64,000 nt of DNA from Lachnospiraceae bacterium (GCA_021202075.1 JAJQDT010000044.1:1-64000); one strand, 5' to 3'; shown: positions 28,198 to 36,800, counted from the stretch's first letter. Notes: generated from the sequence alone by a model not told the origin. Numbers and translations: made by a program.

Positions 28198-28515
28198 ATG
28201 GATACGATTCCCGCAAAGGAGCTTGACTGGTATGTGGAAAAACCAGGGTATCTGATGATTGACCTGAGATCGAACCTGGAATATGACCGGATGCATATCC
28301 GCGGGGCGATCAATGTGCCGGATGGTGAGTTTGGTTCGTTGTTGGATGGACATCGTGGATGTGTTCTCATATTATATTGTGATCGTGGTTCACGCAGTAT
28401 GACAGTTGCGCGCAGTCTGGAGCAACAGGGGTGGCAGACGAAGACTGTGGTGGGCGGAATCCACGCATACCGTGGAGGAAACATGGAGAGGTGGCCTGGC
28501 GAAAGCAGTCATTGA
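28198..28515 (+). CDS. Single-domain rhodanese-like protein
   Basis: A 105-residue rhodanese domain with the conserved start IDLRSNLEYDRMHIRGAINVP and the active-site loop CDRGSRSM, where C61 would carry the persulfide. Such small proteins move sulfane sulfur or act in thiol chemistry. The ATG at 28198 has AAAGGAGATG upstream; the open frame starts earlier, at 28012, but that part crosses the terminator of the previous gene. The stop codon lies within the first unit of a 27-bp tandem repeat that continues downstream. Confidence 0.85.
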   Translation: MDTIPAKELDWYVEKPGYLMIDLRSNLEYDRMHIRGAINVPDGEFGSLLDGHRGCVLILYCDRGSRSMTVARSLEQQGWQTKTVVGGIHAYRGGNMERWPGESSH

Positions 28516-28588
28516 GAGGCGATCAGGCGCCAACTGCCATTGAGGGCTGGTCAGGCGTCGCTGCCATTGAGAGTTCTGACAGAATAAT
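28508..28588 (+). repeat. Degenerate 27-bp tandem repeat, three units
   Basis: Units at 28508-28534, 28535-28561 and 28562-28588 share a YCATTGAG core and, in the first two, TCAGGCG. The array starts inside the last codons of the rhodanese gene. Confidence 0.65.
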
Positions 28589-28837
28589 TTCATTTTGCCG
28601 ATTGTCGGCTGCACATTTTGCATACGTTTTGCCATGCACCCGGCCAAACGCGCGGTTCATCATGTCAGGTCGTACCGTGCTTCCTGCCAAACGTGCTTCT
28701 TGCCCAAATAGCCATGCCGCGTTTCCTGCCAAAATTGGTTGACAGGGGGCGCGGCGGGCATTAATATAGAAGAGAAACAGGCAGACAGATGCCTGGCAAT
28801 AGCATAGATAAAAAAGAAAACAGGCAGGAATTTATTT
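28589..28837. other. Intergenic spacer rich in CCTGCCAAA-like words
   Basis: No gene is visible. Words of the form GCCAAA with short flanks recur at least four times between 28640 and 28740 (GGCCAAACG, TGCCAAACG, TGCCCAAAT, TGCCAAAAT), which may be decayed repeat copies. AT-rich sequence and AGGCAGGAA precede the methyltransferase start. Confidence 0.35.
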
Positions 28838-29995
28838 ATGAAAGAACGGATGGAGCTGATGGCTCCGTGTCATTTTGGGCTGGAGGCAGTGCTGAAACGG
28901 GAAATTCTGGATCTTGGATACGAGATCAGCCGTGTCGAAGATGGGCGGGTGTCGTTTGTGGGAGACGCGGAAGCCATTGCAGTTGCGAATATTTTTTTGA
29001 GATCCGCGGAGCGGGTGCTTTTGAAGGTGGGAAGTGTGCATGCCCGGAACTGGGACGAGTTATTTGATGGCGTGAAAGGGATGCCCTGGGAACGGTTCCT
29101 TCCGGTGGACGCGAAGTTCTGGGTTACAAAAGCGACAACGGTAAAGAGCAAATTGTTCAGTCCGTCCGACATTCAATCGATTGTAAAAAAAGCGATTGTG
29201 GAACGGCTGAAGGGCGTATATGGCTGCAGCTGGTTTGAGGAGGACGGGGCTGAGTATCCGATTCGCGTTTTTTTTATGAAGGATGAGGCAGTTCTGACCC
29301 TGGACACAACCGGGGAGTCCCTGCATAAAAGGGGCTACCGGAAGCTCACGGCGAAGGCGCCGATTTCTGAGACGCTGGCATCCGCGCTGATTATGCTGAC
29401 GCCATGGAAGGCGGATCGGATTCTTGTGGATCCGTTTTGCGGCAGCGGAACGATCCCGATTGAGGCAGCGATGATGGCCGCGCAGATTGCCCCGGGGATG
29501 GATCGATCCTTTCTGGCAGAGCACTGGAGCAATCTTGTGGAACGGAAATTCTGGTATGGCGCGGTGGAAGAAGCGCAGGACCTGGTGGATACTTCTGTGG
29601 ATACGGATATTCAGGGGTATGATATCGACGGGGAGGTTGTAAAAGCTGCGCGTGAGAACGCAAAACGTGCCGGCGTCGATCATCTGATTCATTTTCAGCA
29701 GCGCCCGGTGAGTGAGCTGCGGCATCCGAAAAAATATGGATTTGTGATTACCAATCCGCCTTATGGGGAACGGCTGGAGGAAAAAGCGGCTCTGCCCGGG
29801 CTGTACCGGGAAATTGGAGAGGCATTTGCCAGGCTCGATTCCTGGTCGGAGTATGTGATTACTTCTTATGAGGATGCGGAGAAATACATAGGGAAGAAGG
29901 CGGCGAAGAACCGGAAGATATATAATGGCATGATTAAGGCATATTACTATCAGTTTCCGGGGGAACGGCCGCCGAAAAGGGTCAGGGTGAACTGA
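28838..29995 (+). CDS. THUMP-domain class I SAM-dependent RNA methyltransferase (RlmL/YpsC-like)
   Basis: A 385-residue enzyme with an N-terminal ferredoxin-like/THUMP RNA-binding part (about 1-160) and a Rossmann methyltransferase domain of the UPF0020 type. Motif I reads DPFCGSGTIPIEAA and motif IV NPPYGER, as in guanine-N2 methyltransferases of 23S rRNA; the family is often mislabelled as an adenine-specific DNA methylase. The length fits the Gram-positive YpsC branch rather than the longer E. coli RlmKL fusion. The next gene starts directly after its stop. Confidence 0.9.
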   Translation: MKERMELMAPCHFGLEAVLKREILDLGYEISRVEDGRVSFVGDAEAIAVANIFLRSAERVLLKVGSVHARNWDELFDGVKGMPWERFLPVDAKFWVTKATTVKSKLFSPSDIQSIVKKAIVERLKGVYGCSWFEEDGAEYPIRVFFMKDEAVLTLDTTGESLHKRGYRKLTAKAPISETLASALIMLTPWKADRILVDPFCGSGTIPIEAAMMAAQIAPGMDRSFLAEHWSNLVERKFWYGAVEEAQDLVDTSVDTDIQGYDIDGEVVKAARENAKRAGVDHLIHFQQRPVSELRHPKKYGFVITNPPYGERLEEKAALPGLYREIGEAFARLDSWSEYVITSYEDAEKYIGKKAAKNRKIYNGMIKAYYYQFPGERPPKRVRVN

Positions 29996-31597
29996 TTGAG
30001 TTTGGGAAAATACAGCAAATACAGAAAATACAATAAATCCGGCGAACACAGCAAATATGGCGGATTTGGCAAACACAGCAAATGCAGCAAATCCGGCGAA
30101 CACAGCAAATACGGCGAATTTAGCGGACACAGCAAATGCAGCGAATACGATAAACAAAACAGCTTCAAAAACTGCAGAATCGCTTTTTTACCGTTGACTC
30201 TGCTGCTGATTGTGCTTTCTGTCAGCGTGTGCATGGGGACGTACCTGTTTGCCATGCCGGGCACATCGGCTGCAGAGACAGAAACGGCGCCTGAGGCCGA
30301 GACAGGGACAGAAAGGGTGTCTGAGGCTGAGACATTGACAGAGACGGAAACGGCGCCTGAGGCTTGTACAGAGACATTGACAGAGACGGAAACGATGCCT
30401 GAGGCTTCGGCGGAGCTTCCCTCGTACTGGTATGCTGGTGATTTCGGAAAGAAGCCAACGGTAAAAAATCAGGGTATTTATGGTACCTGCTGGGCAATTA
30501 CGGCGTCCTCCGCGCTGGAATCTATGCTGCTCCCTGCGCAGGAAATCGTTTTTTCCGCAGATCATATGACGCGGCAGAATTCTTTTACGACGGAGATCGA
30601 TGATGGCGGGGATTATCTGATGCTGATGGCATATCTGTGCGGATGGCAGGGACCGGTTCTGGAGGAAGAGGATCCCTACGGAGATGAATATTCGCCGGAT
30701 GGTCTGTCGCCGGTGGTGCATTTACAGGAGATACGCGTTTTTTTGGATTCTTCTATTGAAAAAATCAAAGAAACTGTGTATACTTATGGCTCCGTACAGA
30801 CATCTCTCTATATGGATCGTGAGAGTACAGAGGAGGATGCGGGATATTATAACGCATCGACTTCTTCCTATTATTATACAGAAGAGACAACGCAGAATCA
30901 TGATATCCTGATTCTTGGCTGGGATGATACCTGGCCGGCGGATCAGTTTGCCACATCACCCGGGCAGGACGGTGCATTTATCTGTCTGAATACCTGGGGC
31001 AGTGATTTTGGCGAGGACGGGATTTTTTATGTGTCCTATGCGGATCCGAATGTTGCGAAGGTCTGCGTTGCTTACACCCGGATCGAGAGTACGGACAATT
31101 ATGATTCCATTTATCAGTACGACGTGTGCGGCTGGCAGGGACAGCAGGGATATGACTCCAGTGTCTGCTATTTTTCGAATGTATACACGGCGAACAGCAA
31201 TGAGCTGCTTGCGGCAGTCGGATTTTACGCGACGAGTGAAAATACGTCTTATGAGATTTATCTGGTTCATGATTTTGCGGATACCAGTTCCTTTGATGGA
31301 ATGGAATATCTGGAAAGCGGCAGTTTTTCGGATGTTGGTTATTATACGGTCGACTTGGAGGAAGCGCAGGAGCTGGCCGCTGGAGAACGCTTTGCAGTGG
31401 TGATTAAAATGGACGCCCCGGGTACGACCAACCCGGCGGCGGTGGAATATCGCTCGGATGCCTACACGCAGAATGTAACGACCGAGGGCAAGGAGAGCTA
31501 CCTCAGCCAGTACGGAGAAACGTGGGAAAATACGCAGGAAAAATTTGAGACAAATGTATGCCTGAAAGTGTATACGCGGTATCGTGAAGCGGACTAA
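29996..31597 (+). CDS. Membrane-anchored C1A (papain-like) cysteine protease
   Basis: Order of parts: a basic, repeat-built N-terminal tail (residues 1-60), one transmembrane helix (about 62-88), a Thr/Glu/Pro-rich spacer (about 90-142), then a papain-fold domain. Catalytic Cys is C165 in GTCWAITA, catalytic His is in NHDILILGWDD and Asn in LNTWGSDFGEDGIFYVSY. The last ~170 residues resemble the lectin-like domain often attached to surface C1 peptidases. I infer extracellular proteolysis at the cell surface. The start is a TTG that directly follows the upstream stop and has AGGGTGA nearby; a later start just before the membrane helix cannot be excluded. Confidence 0.8.
   Translation: MSLGKYSKYRKYNKSGEHSKYGGFGKHSKCSKSGEHSKYGEFSGHSKCSEYDKQNSFKNCRIAFLPLTLLLIVLSVSVCMGTYLFAMPGTSAAETETAPEAETGTERVSEAETLTETETAPEACTETLTETETMPEASAELPSYWYAGDFGKKPTVKNQGIYGTCWAITASSALESMLLPAQEIVFSADHMTRQNSFTTEIDDGGDYLMLMAYLCGWQGPVLEEEDPYGDEYSPDGLSPVVHLQEIRVFLDSSIEKIKETVYTYGSVQTSLYMDRESTEEDAGYYNASTSSYYYTEETTQNHDILILGWDDTWPADQFATSPGQDGAFICLNTWGSDFGEDGIFYVSYADPNVAKVCVAYTRIESTDNYDSIYQYDVCGWQGQQGYDSSVCYFSNVYTANSNELLAAVGFYATSENTSYEIYLVHDFADTSSFDGMEYLESGSFSDVGYYTVDLEEAQELAAGERFAVVIKMDAPGTTNPAAVEYRSDAYTQNVTTEGKESYLSQYGETWENTQEKFETNVCLKVYTRYREAD
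30035..30142 (+). repeat. Tandem 54-bp repeat (3 x 18 bp) inside the protease gene
   Basis: Two 54-bp units at 30035-30088 and 30089-30142 are nearly identical. Each is built from three related 18-bp words ending in AGC/GGC, the first being AAATCCGGCGAACACAGC in both. They encode the basic Ser/His/Lys/Tyr tail before the membrane helix. Confidence 0.8.
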
Positions 31598-31693
31598 AAC
31601 GGCGGGCGGTTTGAGAAGGTTTTGCAGAAGCCTGACCAGGCGGGCGGCTCTGATGAGGCCAGGAGAAAGTGTTTTTTTCTTAGGAGAAAGTGA

Positions 31694-32305
31694 ATGGGAG
31701 AGAGGACGAAAAAAATAATTTTTGCCACAGGAAATGAGGATAAACTCAGAGAAATCCGTATGATCCTTAAGGACAGCGATGTAGAGGTTGTGTCAATGAA
31801 AGAAGCCGGGATTGACGCGGATATCGTGGAAGATGGCGCGACCTTTGAGGAAAACGCGGCGATTAAGGCGAAAGCAGTGATGAACCTGTCCGGGGAGATA
31901 GTACTGGCAGACGATTCCGGGCTGGAAATTGATGCTCTTGATCGTGCGCCAGGCGTGTACTCCGCGCGTTTTATGGGCACGGACACTTCGTATGAGATAA
32001 AAAACACTGCGATTCTCGAAAAGCTTTCCGGTGTGCCGGATGAGCAGCGCACTGCGCGGTTTGTCTGCGCGATTGTCTGCGCGGTGCCAGATGGGCGGAT
32101 GTTTACCTGCCGCGAGACGATGGAGGGCCGGATTGGATATGAAATCCGGGGAGAGAATGGGTTTGGCTATGATCCGATTTTTTATCTGCCGGAATGCGGC
32201 TGTTATTCCGCCGAGCTCGCACCGGAGAAGAAAAACGAACTGAGCCATCGGGGGAAAGCTTTGCGCAGTATGCGCGAGTTGTTGTGCAGGGAAGGGATTA
32301 TCTGA
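31694..32305 (+). CDS. rdgB: RdgB/HAM1-family XTP/dITP diphosphatase
   Basis: This house-cleaning pyrophosphatase removes dITP, XTP and ITP from the nucleotide pool. The family motifs are all present: FATGNEDKLREI, LADDSGLEIDAL, PGVYSARF, GFGYDPIF and the C-terminal ELSHRGKAL. At 203 residues it has the normal length. AGGAGAAAGTGA precedes the ATG. It is followed by the YfcE-like phosphoesterase after 11 bp, an arrangement common in Clostridia. Confidence 0.95.
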   Translation: MGERTKKIIFATGNEDKLREIRMILKDSDVEVVSMKEAGIDADIVEDGATFEENAAIKAKAVMNLSGEIVLADDSGLEIDALDRAPGVYSARFMGTDTSYEIKNTAILEKLSGVPDEQRTARFVCAIVCAVPDGRMFTCRETMEGRIGYEIRGENGFGYDPIFYLPECGCYSAELAPEKKNELSHRGKALRSMRELLCREGII

Positions 32306-32316
32306 GGAGAACGGTT

Positions 32317-32808
32317 ATGAAGATACTGGTCGTGAGCGATACGCATGGCTATGAGGACAATCTGAAACGTGCGCTGGATACGGTGGGACAGCCGGATTGT
32401 ATGATCCACCTGGGAGATTCGGAAAACACACTGGAGAATATGCAGAAAATTGCGAATTGCCCGGTTTATATGGTCGGAGGAAATTGCGATTATTTTACGA
32501 GACTGCCGCTGACCCGGATTGAGGAGCTGGATGGCTGCCGTATTTTCATGACTCACGGCCATTACTATTATGTTTCAGTTGGCGTCCGTGATCTTGCTGA
32601 AGAGGCCCGGACAAACAACTGTACTGTGGCGATGTTCGGCCATACGCATCGCCCGTTTATTGATGAGAGCGACCCGCAGCTTACGATCCTGAACCCTGGG
32701 AGCCTGTCCTTTCCGCGTCAGGAGGGACGCCGCCCCAGCTATATCCTGATGGAGACGGAAAAAGGGAAAAAACCGGTATTTCAGCTGTTTTTCCTGGAAA
32801 AGAAATAA
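32317..32808 (+). CDS. YfcE/MJ0936-family metallophosphoesterase
   Basis: A small phosphodiesterase (163 residues) with the full metal-binding set of the calcineurin-like fold: SDTHG, HLGDSE, GGNCD, THGH and GHTHRP. The natural substrate is unknown for this family. The ATG at 32317 has GAGGAG at 32304-32309; the frame is open further upstream only because it overlaps rdgB. Confidence 0.93.
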   Translation: MKILVVSDTHGYEDNLKRALDTVGQPDCMIHLGDSENTLENMQKIANCPVYMVGGNCDYFTRLPLTRIEELDGCRIFMTHGHYYYVSVGVRDLAEEARTNNCTVAMFGHTHRPFIDESDPQLTILNPGSLSFPRQEGRRPSYILMETEKGKKPVFQLFFLEKK

Positions 32809-32856
32809 TTTGCTTTAAAAAGTGGTAAAAAAGTGCTGCCAAAATGCAGAAAAAGC

Positions 32857-32886
32857 TTGACTTCATATTTGTGGGTGTGATACACT
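32857..32886 (+). promoter_or_regulatory. Candidate promoter of the rpmG-secE-nusG block
   Basis: TTGACT (32857-32862) and TACACT (32881-32886) are separated by 18 bp, in a region with no other role, about 120 bp upstream of rpmG. Confidence 0.55.
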
Positions 32887-33009
32887 GGACGAGCGTATGG
32901 GAGAAGGCTTTTTTTTTATGCCTAAAAGCTTTATGAGGGAATGCTGGAGATGACCGGGAACGGGCGGCTCTGGTTTCCTGCATTAACAAATGGAAGAGAG
33001 GTGGAGGTT

Positions 33010-33159
33010 GTGCGTGTTCGTATCACATTGGCATGTACGGAATGTAAACAGCGTAATTACAACATGACAAAGGATAAAAAGACCCATCCGGACCGCATGG
33101 AGACGAAGAAATATTGTCGTTTCTGCAGGCAGCACACGGTACACAAAGAAACAAAATAA
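33010..33159 (+). CDS. rpmG: 50S ribosomal protein L33
   Basis: A 49-residue ribosomal protein L33 of the zinc-binding type, with paired CxxC motifs (CTEC near residue 9 and CRFC near 36). GTG at 33010 gives exactly the usual length and N-terminus ([11 protein letters not shown]). The frame is open upstream to 32941, but that extension has no homologous appearance. GAGAGGTGG serves as ribosome binding site. Position before secE-nusG is the standard Gram-positive order. Confidence 0.95.
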   Translation: MRVRITLACTECKQRNYNMTKDKKTHPDRMETKKYCRFCRQHTVHKETK

Positions 33160-33189
33160 TGGATAGAAGCGAGCAAAGGAAGTGAAGAT

Positions 33190-33408
33190 ATGGCAAAAGA
33201 AGCGAAAGCAGAGAATACTTCAAAGGTTAAAACCTGGTTCAATGGTCTGAAGGCTGAATTTAAGAAAATTATCTGGCCGGACCGGACCACACTGGCGAAA
33301 CAGACCGGTGCCGTGATTGCCGTTTCTATCGTACTTGGGGTGATCATCGCGATGCTGGATTTCATTTTCCAGTATGGCGTAGATTTCCTGGTGAACATTA
33401 GTTTCTGA
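33190..33408 (+). CDS. secE: Preprotein translocase subunit SecE
   Basis: The small SecE type of Gram-positives: 72 residues with an amphipathic stretch (WFNGLKAEFKKIIWPDR) followed by a single membrane helix at about 42-65. It clamps SecY in the general secretion channel. It lies between rpmG and nusG as expected, with AAAGGAAGTGA before the ATG. Confidence 0.96.
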   Translation: MAKEAKAENTSKVKTWFNGLKAEFKKIIWPDRTTLAKQTGAVIAVSIVLGVIIAMLDFIFQYGVDFLVNISF

Positions 33409-33434
33409 GTGAGGTAAGGGCAAAGGGTGATTGT

Positions 33435-33950
33435 ATGGCAGAGGCGAGCTGGTATGTAGTGCATACTTATTCCGGATATGAGAACAAGGTAAAAGCCAAC
33501 ATTGAGAAGACGATCGAGAACCGTCACCTGGAGGAGGAGATCCTGGAGGTGCGCGTACCGCTTCAGGATGTTGTGGAGATGAAGAACGGCGTCCAGAGGA
33601 CAGTGCAGAAAAAGATGTTTCCGGGTTATGTGCTTCTCAACATGGTGATGAACGATGACACCTGGTATGTCGTAAGGAATACGAGAGGCGTGACAGGTTT
33701 TGTCGGGCCGGGTTCTAAGCCGGTTCCTCTGACAGATGCCGAGATGTACAATCTGGGAATTCAGTCGAACAGCTTTACGGTGGATTTCGAGGTTGGAGAC
33801 ACGGTGACTGTTGTAGGCGGAGTCTGGAAGGATACAGTTGGAGTGATCCAGGCTATGAACCAGGCGAAGCAGAGCGTTACAATCAATGTCGAGTTATTTG
33901 GTCGAGAGACCCCGGTCGAAATCAATTTTGCAGAGATTCGCAAGATGTAA
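33435..33950 (+). CDS. nusG: Transcription termination/antitermination factor NusG
   Basis: A 171-residue NusG with an N-terminal NGN domain (WYVVHTYSGYENKVKANIEK) and a C-terminal KOW domain (FEVGDTVTVVGGVWKDTVGVI). It binds RNA polymerase and modulates pausing and coupling. It sits between secE and rplK in canonical order. Confidence 0.97.
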   Translation: MAEASWYVVHTYSGYENKVKANIEKTIENRHLEEEILEVRVPLQDVVEMKNGVQRTVQKKMFPGYVLLNMVMNDDTWYVVRNTRGVTGFVGPGSKPVPLTDAEMYNLGIQSNSFTVDFEVGDTVTVVGGVWKDTVGVIQAMNQAKQSVTINVELFGRETPVEINFAEIRKM

Positions 33951-34099
33951 TATCTCATGACGCACAAAATGCAGAATTCTGCAGGAGAATCAGACATCCG
34001 GGACTTTGCAGGCCGTCGGCGGACAAAGAAGACCGTCGGCCATGGTAAAATCCCATGAGCAACAGAGATGAAACAGAAAATGCGGCAGCAATGCCGCCA

Positions 34100-34188
34100 C
34101 AGTGGGAGGGAAACACTGGCCGCAGCGCCGTGGCTTCTGTCCGGGTCTGCAAAAGCGGACAATGACAGATAACTCCCGACAATACCAC
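34100..34188 (+). ncRNA. Candidate L1-binding leader upstream of rplK
   Basis: CAGTGGGAGGG at 34100-34110 can pair through GTGG with CCAC of AATACCAC at 34181-34188. GUGGGAG and AAUACCAC are also the two conserved strands of the L1 site on 23S rRNA. L1 represses its operon through such a mimic in many bacteria. The preceding part of this spacer, 33951-34099, holds no gene and no clear structure. Confidence 0.6.
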
Positions 34189-34204
34189 ATAGGAGGTTTC
34201 TGAA

Positions 34205-34630
34205 ATGGCTAAGAAAGTAACAGGATATATTAAATTGCAGATTCCTGCCGGCAAAGCGACGCCGGCTCCGCCTGTTGGCCCGGCTCTTGGTCAGCATGGT
34301 GTGAATATCGTTCAGTTTACGAAGGAGTTTAATGCGAGAACCGCGGACAAGGGCGATCTGATTATCCCGGTCGTTATCACCGTTTACGCGGATCGAAGCT
34401 TCAGCTTCATCACAAAGACTCCGCCTGCGGCAGTGCTTCTCAAGAGGGCATGCAACATTAAGTCCGGTTCCGGCGTGCCGAACAAGACGAAGGTTGCGAC
34501 GATTTCAAAGGATAAGCTTCGTGAGATTGCAGAAATGAAGATGCCGGATCTGAATGCAGGCAGCATGGAAGCGGCTATGAGCATGATCGCCGGTACCGCG
34601 CGCAGCATGGGCATTACGGTAGAAGAGTGA
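34205..34630 (+). CDS. rplK: 50S ribosomal protein L11
   Basis: Normal-length L11 (141 residues), with [26 protein letters not shown] at the N-terminus and the rRNA-binding C-terminal domain ending in [10 protein letters not shown]. It forms the GTPase-associated centre with 23S rRNA. AGGAGGT lies before the ATG. Confidence 0.97.
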   Translation: MAKKVTGYIKLQIPAGKATPAPPVGPALGQHGVNIVQFTKEFNARTADKGDLIIPVVITVYADRSFSFITKTPPAAVLLKRACNIKSGSGVPNKTKVATISKDKLREIAEMKMPDLNAGSMEAAMSMIAGTARSMGITVEE

Positions 34631-34649
34631 GAACGGAGCGACAGGAGGA

Positions 34650-34680
34650 CAGTGGGAGGGTATTCCCCGCAAACACCACC
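34650..34680 (+). ncRNA. Second candidate L1-binding site, upstream of rplA
   Basis: The same word CAGTGGGAGGG recurs at 34650-34660, followed by a pairing partner ACACCACC at 34673-34680, directly before the rplA ribosome binding site AGGAGGT. Folding would hide that site. It is a shorter version of the structure upstream of rplK. Confidence 0.5.
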
Positions 34681-34695
34681 AGGAGGTAATTTAAT

Positions 34696-35388
34696 ATGAA
34701 AAGAGGAAAAAAATATAAAGAGGCTGCAAAGGCGATTGACCGTTCAGTCCTCTATGATGTAAATGATGCCATTGCTTTGGCGAAGAAATCATCTGTTGCA
34801 AAGTTTGATGAGACGATTGAAGTTCATATTCGTACCGGATGTGACGGACGTCATGCGGATCAGCAGATTCGTGGCGCGGTTGTACTTCCGCACGGAACCG
34901 GTAAGACGGTTCGCGTCCTTGTTTTTGCCAAGAACGCGAAGGCGGATGAGGCGGCAGCTGCAGGTGCGGATTATGTCGGAGGAGAAGAGCTGGTTCCCAG
35001 GATTCAGAAAGAGGGCTGGCTTGACTTTGACGTAGTGGTAGCGACACCGGATATGATGGGCGTGGTTGGACGCCTTGGCCGTATCCTCGGACCGAAGGGC
35101 CTGATGCCGAACCCGAAGGCCGGCACGGTTACCATGGACGTGACGAAAGCGATCAATGATATCAAAGCCGGTAAGATTGAATACCGACTCGACAAAACCA
35201 ATATTATTCATGTGCCAATTGGAAAGGCTTCCTTTACGGAGGAGCAGTTAGCGGACAACTTCCAGACGCTTATTGAAGCAATTATTAAGGCGAGACCGTC
35301 AGCAGTGAAGGGTCAGTTCTTAAAGAGCGTTACCATCGCGCCGACGATGGGCCCTGGCATTAAGCTGAACACGGCAAAGCTGGTATAG
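34696..35388 (+). CDS. rplA: 50S ribosomal protein L1
   Basis: A 230-residue L1 with the two-domain family pattern ([15 protein letters not shown] start, [20 protein letters not shown] signature). Besides its place in the L1 stalk it is commonly an autogenous repressor; candidate binding sites precede both rplK and rplA here. Confidence 0.97.
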   Translation: MKRGKKYKEAAKAIDRSVLYDVNDAIALAKKSSVAKFDETIEVHIRTGCDGRHADQQIRGAVVLPHGTGKTVRVLVFAKNAKADEAAAAGADYVGGEELVPRIQKEGWLDFDVVVATPDMMGVVGRLGRILGPKGLMPNPKAGTVTMDVTKAINDIKAGKIEYRLDKTNIIHVPIGKASFTEEQLADNFQTLIEAIIKARPSAVKGQFLKSVTIAPTMGPGIKLNTAKLV

Positions 35389-35399
35389 ATTGTGATCAG

Positions 35400-35431
35400 A
35401 CTCCCGGAGGATACGCGCTCCGGGAGTTTTT
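35400..35431 (+). terminator. Intrinsic terminator after rplA
   Basis: ACTCCCGGAG (35400-35409) pairs perfectly with CTCCGGGAGT (35418-35427), followed by a T-run. It separates the rplKA unit from the rplJL unit. Confidence 0.92.
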
Positions 35432-35468
35432 CTTAAAAACAGAGCGAATAACAATTTCAGCGAAAACC

Positions 35469-35516
35469 GTGTCAGGTATTTTTAGAAAATAAGTGCCAGG
35501 TGTTTTTAGAAAAAAC
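35469..35516 (+). repeat. Tandem 24-bp repeat just upstream of the rplJ promoter
   Basis: Two 24-bp units, 35469-35492 and 35493-35516, share GTGYCAGGTRTTTTTAGAAAA. The second ends 2 bp before the -35 box of the rplJ promoter, so it could act as a duplicated upstream element. Confidence 0.7.
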
Positions 35517-35518
35517 AG

Positions 35519-35547
35519 TTGACTTTATCGCAACTGTGTAGTATAGT
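35519..35547 (+). promoter_or_regulatory. Promoter of rplJ-rplL
   Basis: TTGACT (35519-35524) and TATAGT (35542-35547) with an ideal 17-bp spacer, directly upstream of the L10 leader. Confidence 0.85.
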
Positions 35548-35554
35548 AGCGAAG

Positions 35555-35698
35555 ATGACTGCCGAAGACAGCAGGTGCCGTTTGGCGTAATACCGTTTCT
35601 GATTTGGTTTACAGATCTTTGACGAGCCTGCCGAGGAGTATAATTCCGGGGATGAATTAGAGTGCTCTTTTGTCGAATGGCGGCAGAAGAGTTTTTTT
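35555..35698 (+). ncRNA. L10 leader with terminator-type attenuator
   Basis: The leader carries the paired segments expected of the L10(L12)4 binding site (GCAGGTGCC near 35570 and GCCTGCCGAGGAG near 35626). It ends in a terminator: CTCTTTTGTCG (35665-35675) pairs, with two G-U pairs, with CGGCAGAAGAG (35681-35691), followed by seven Ts. Excess L10 should favour termination before rplJ. Confidence 0.82.
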
Positions 35699-35761
35699 GT
35701 TTCGGTGGTTGTGGGAGAACGCGCTGCGGACTCCTGAGAATCTATAAGGAGGTATGGATCC

Positions 35762-36250
35762 ATGGCAAAGGTCGAACTGAAGAAACCAGTTGTAGACGAG
35801 ATTGCAGAAAACATCAAGGATGCGGAATCGGTCATTCTCGTGCACTACAGTGGGATCACAGTGGAAGCAGACACCCAGCTTCGCAAAGAGATGCGTGAAG
35901 CGGGCATCACGTACAAGGTTTATAAGAACACGATGATGAATTTCGCGTTCAAGGATACTCCGTGCGAGCCGCTTTCCCAGCATCTGGAAGGACCGAATGC
36001 ACTCGCGATCTCGAAGACAGACGCGACTGCTCCGGCGAGAATCCTTTCCGGCTACGCGAAGAAGGCTCCTACGGTCAAGATGCTTGCCGGCGTCGTAGAA
36101 GGCAGCTACTATGATGAGAAGAGTGTTGCCGCTCTGGCGACGATCCCGTCAAGAGAAGAGCTCCTTGGCAAGCTGCTTGGAAGCATCCAGTCGCCGGTCG
36201 CAAATCTGGCTCGTGTGCTGAACCAGATCGCGGAAGCGAAGGCAGAGTAA
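35762..36250 (+). CDS. rplJ: 50S ribosomal protein L10
   Basis: A 162-residue L10 with the N-terminal rRNA-binding domain (VDEIAENIKDAESVILVHYSG) and the C-terminal helix that holds L7/L12 dimers. It is preceded by its own promoter and autoregulatory leader. AAGGAGGT precedes the ATG. Confidence 0.97.
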   Translation: MAKVELKKPVVDEIAENIKDAESVILVHYSGITVEADTQLRKEMREAGITYKVYKNTMMNFAFKDTPCEPLSQHLEGPNALAISKTDATAPARILSGYAKKAPTVKMLAGVVEGSYYDEKSVAALATIPSREELLGKLLGSIQSPVANLARVLNQIAEAKAE

Positions 36251-36353
36251 TCGTTATTTTATGGTATACCGTAAAGGGACGGAACCATTACATTCTGGAA
36301 ACGAATGAGATTCGTTTTTCAGGCAAACAAAGAATAATCAGGAGGAAAAAGAA

Positions 36354-36731
36354 ATGGCAAAGTTGACAACTGCTGAATTTATTGAAGCAATCAAAGAGTT
36401 ATCCGTGCTTGAGCTGAATGAGCTGGTGAAGGCATGTGAGGAAGAGTTTGGCGTATCGGCAGCGGCCGGCGTGGTAGTAGCTGCAGCAGGCGGCGCAGCG
36501 GCTGAGGAAGAAGAAGAAAAGACAGAATTCGACGTAGAGCTGACTGAGATCGGACCGTCCAAGGTTAAGGTTATCAAGGTTGTCCGTGAAGCGACCGGCT
36601 TAGGCCTGAAGGAAGCAAAGGATGTTGTAGACAGCGCTCCGAAGGTGATCAAGGAAGCTGTTTCCAAGGCTGAAGCGGAAGAGCTGAAGACAAAGCTGGA
36701 AGCGGAAGGCGCAAAAGTAACAATCAAATAA
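36354..36731 (+). CDS. rplL: 50S ribosomal protein L7/L12
   Basis: A 125-residue L7/L12: N-terminal dimerisation domain ([19 protein letters not shown]), Ala/Gly/Glu-rich hinge (about 40-58), and the factor-binding C-terminal domain ([20 protein letters not shown]). It follows rplJ in the usual order. Confidence 0.97.
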   Translation: MAKLTTAEFIEAIKELSVLELNELVKACEEEFGVSAAAGVVVAAAGGAAAEEEEEKTEFDVELTEIGPSKVKVIKVVREATGLGLKEAKDVVDSAPKVIKEAVSKAEAEELKTKLEAEGAKVTIK

Positions 36732-36773
36732 TCCCGCGTTGGATTGTTTGGATGGATGATATGGAACACTTCA

Positions 36774-36800
36774 GGGGGACTCCGGATGGGGGTCCCTTTT
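36774..36800 (+). terminator. Attenuator-like hairpin between rplL and rpoB
   Basis: GGGACTCC (36776-36783) pairs with GGGGTCCC (36789-36796), with one G-T pair, followed by TTTT. A short T-run and the known need for lower rpoBC than rplJL levels suggest partial termination. Confidence 0.65.

Noticed and set aside
28501-28745. CRISPR array
   Set aside because: The 27-bp units follow each other without spacers, are degenerate, and no cas genes are present.
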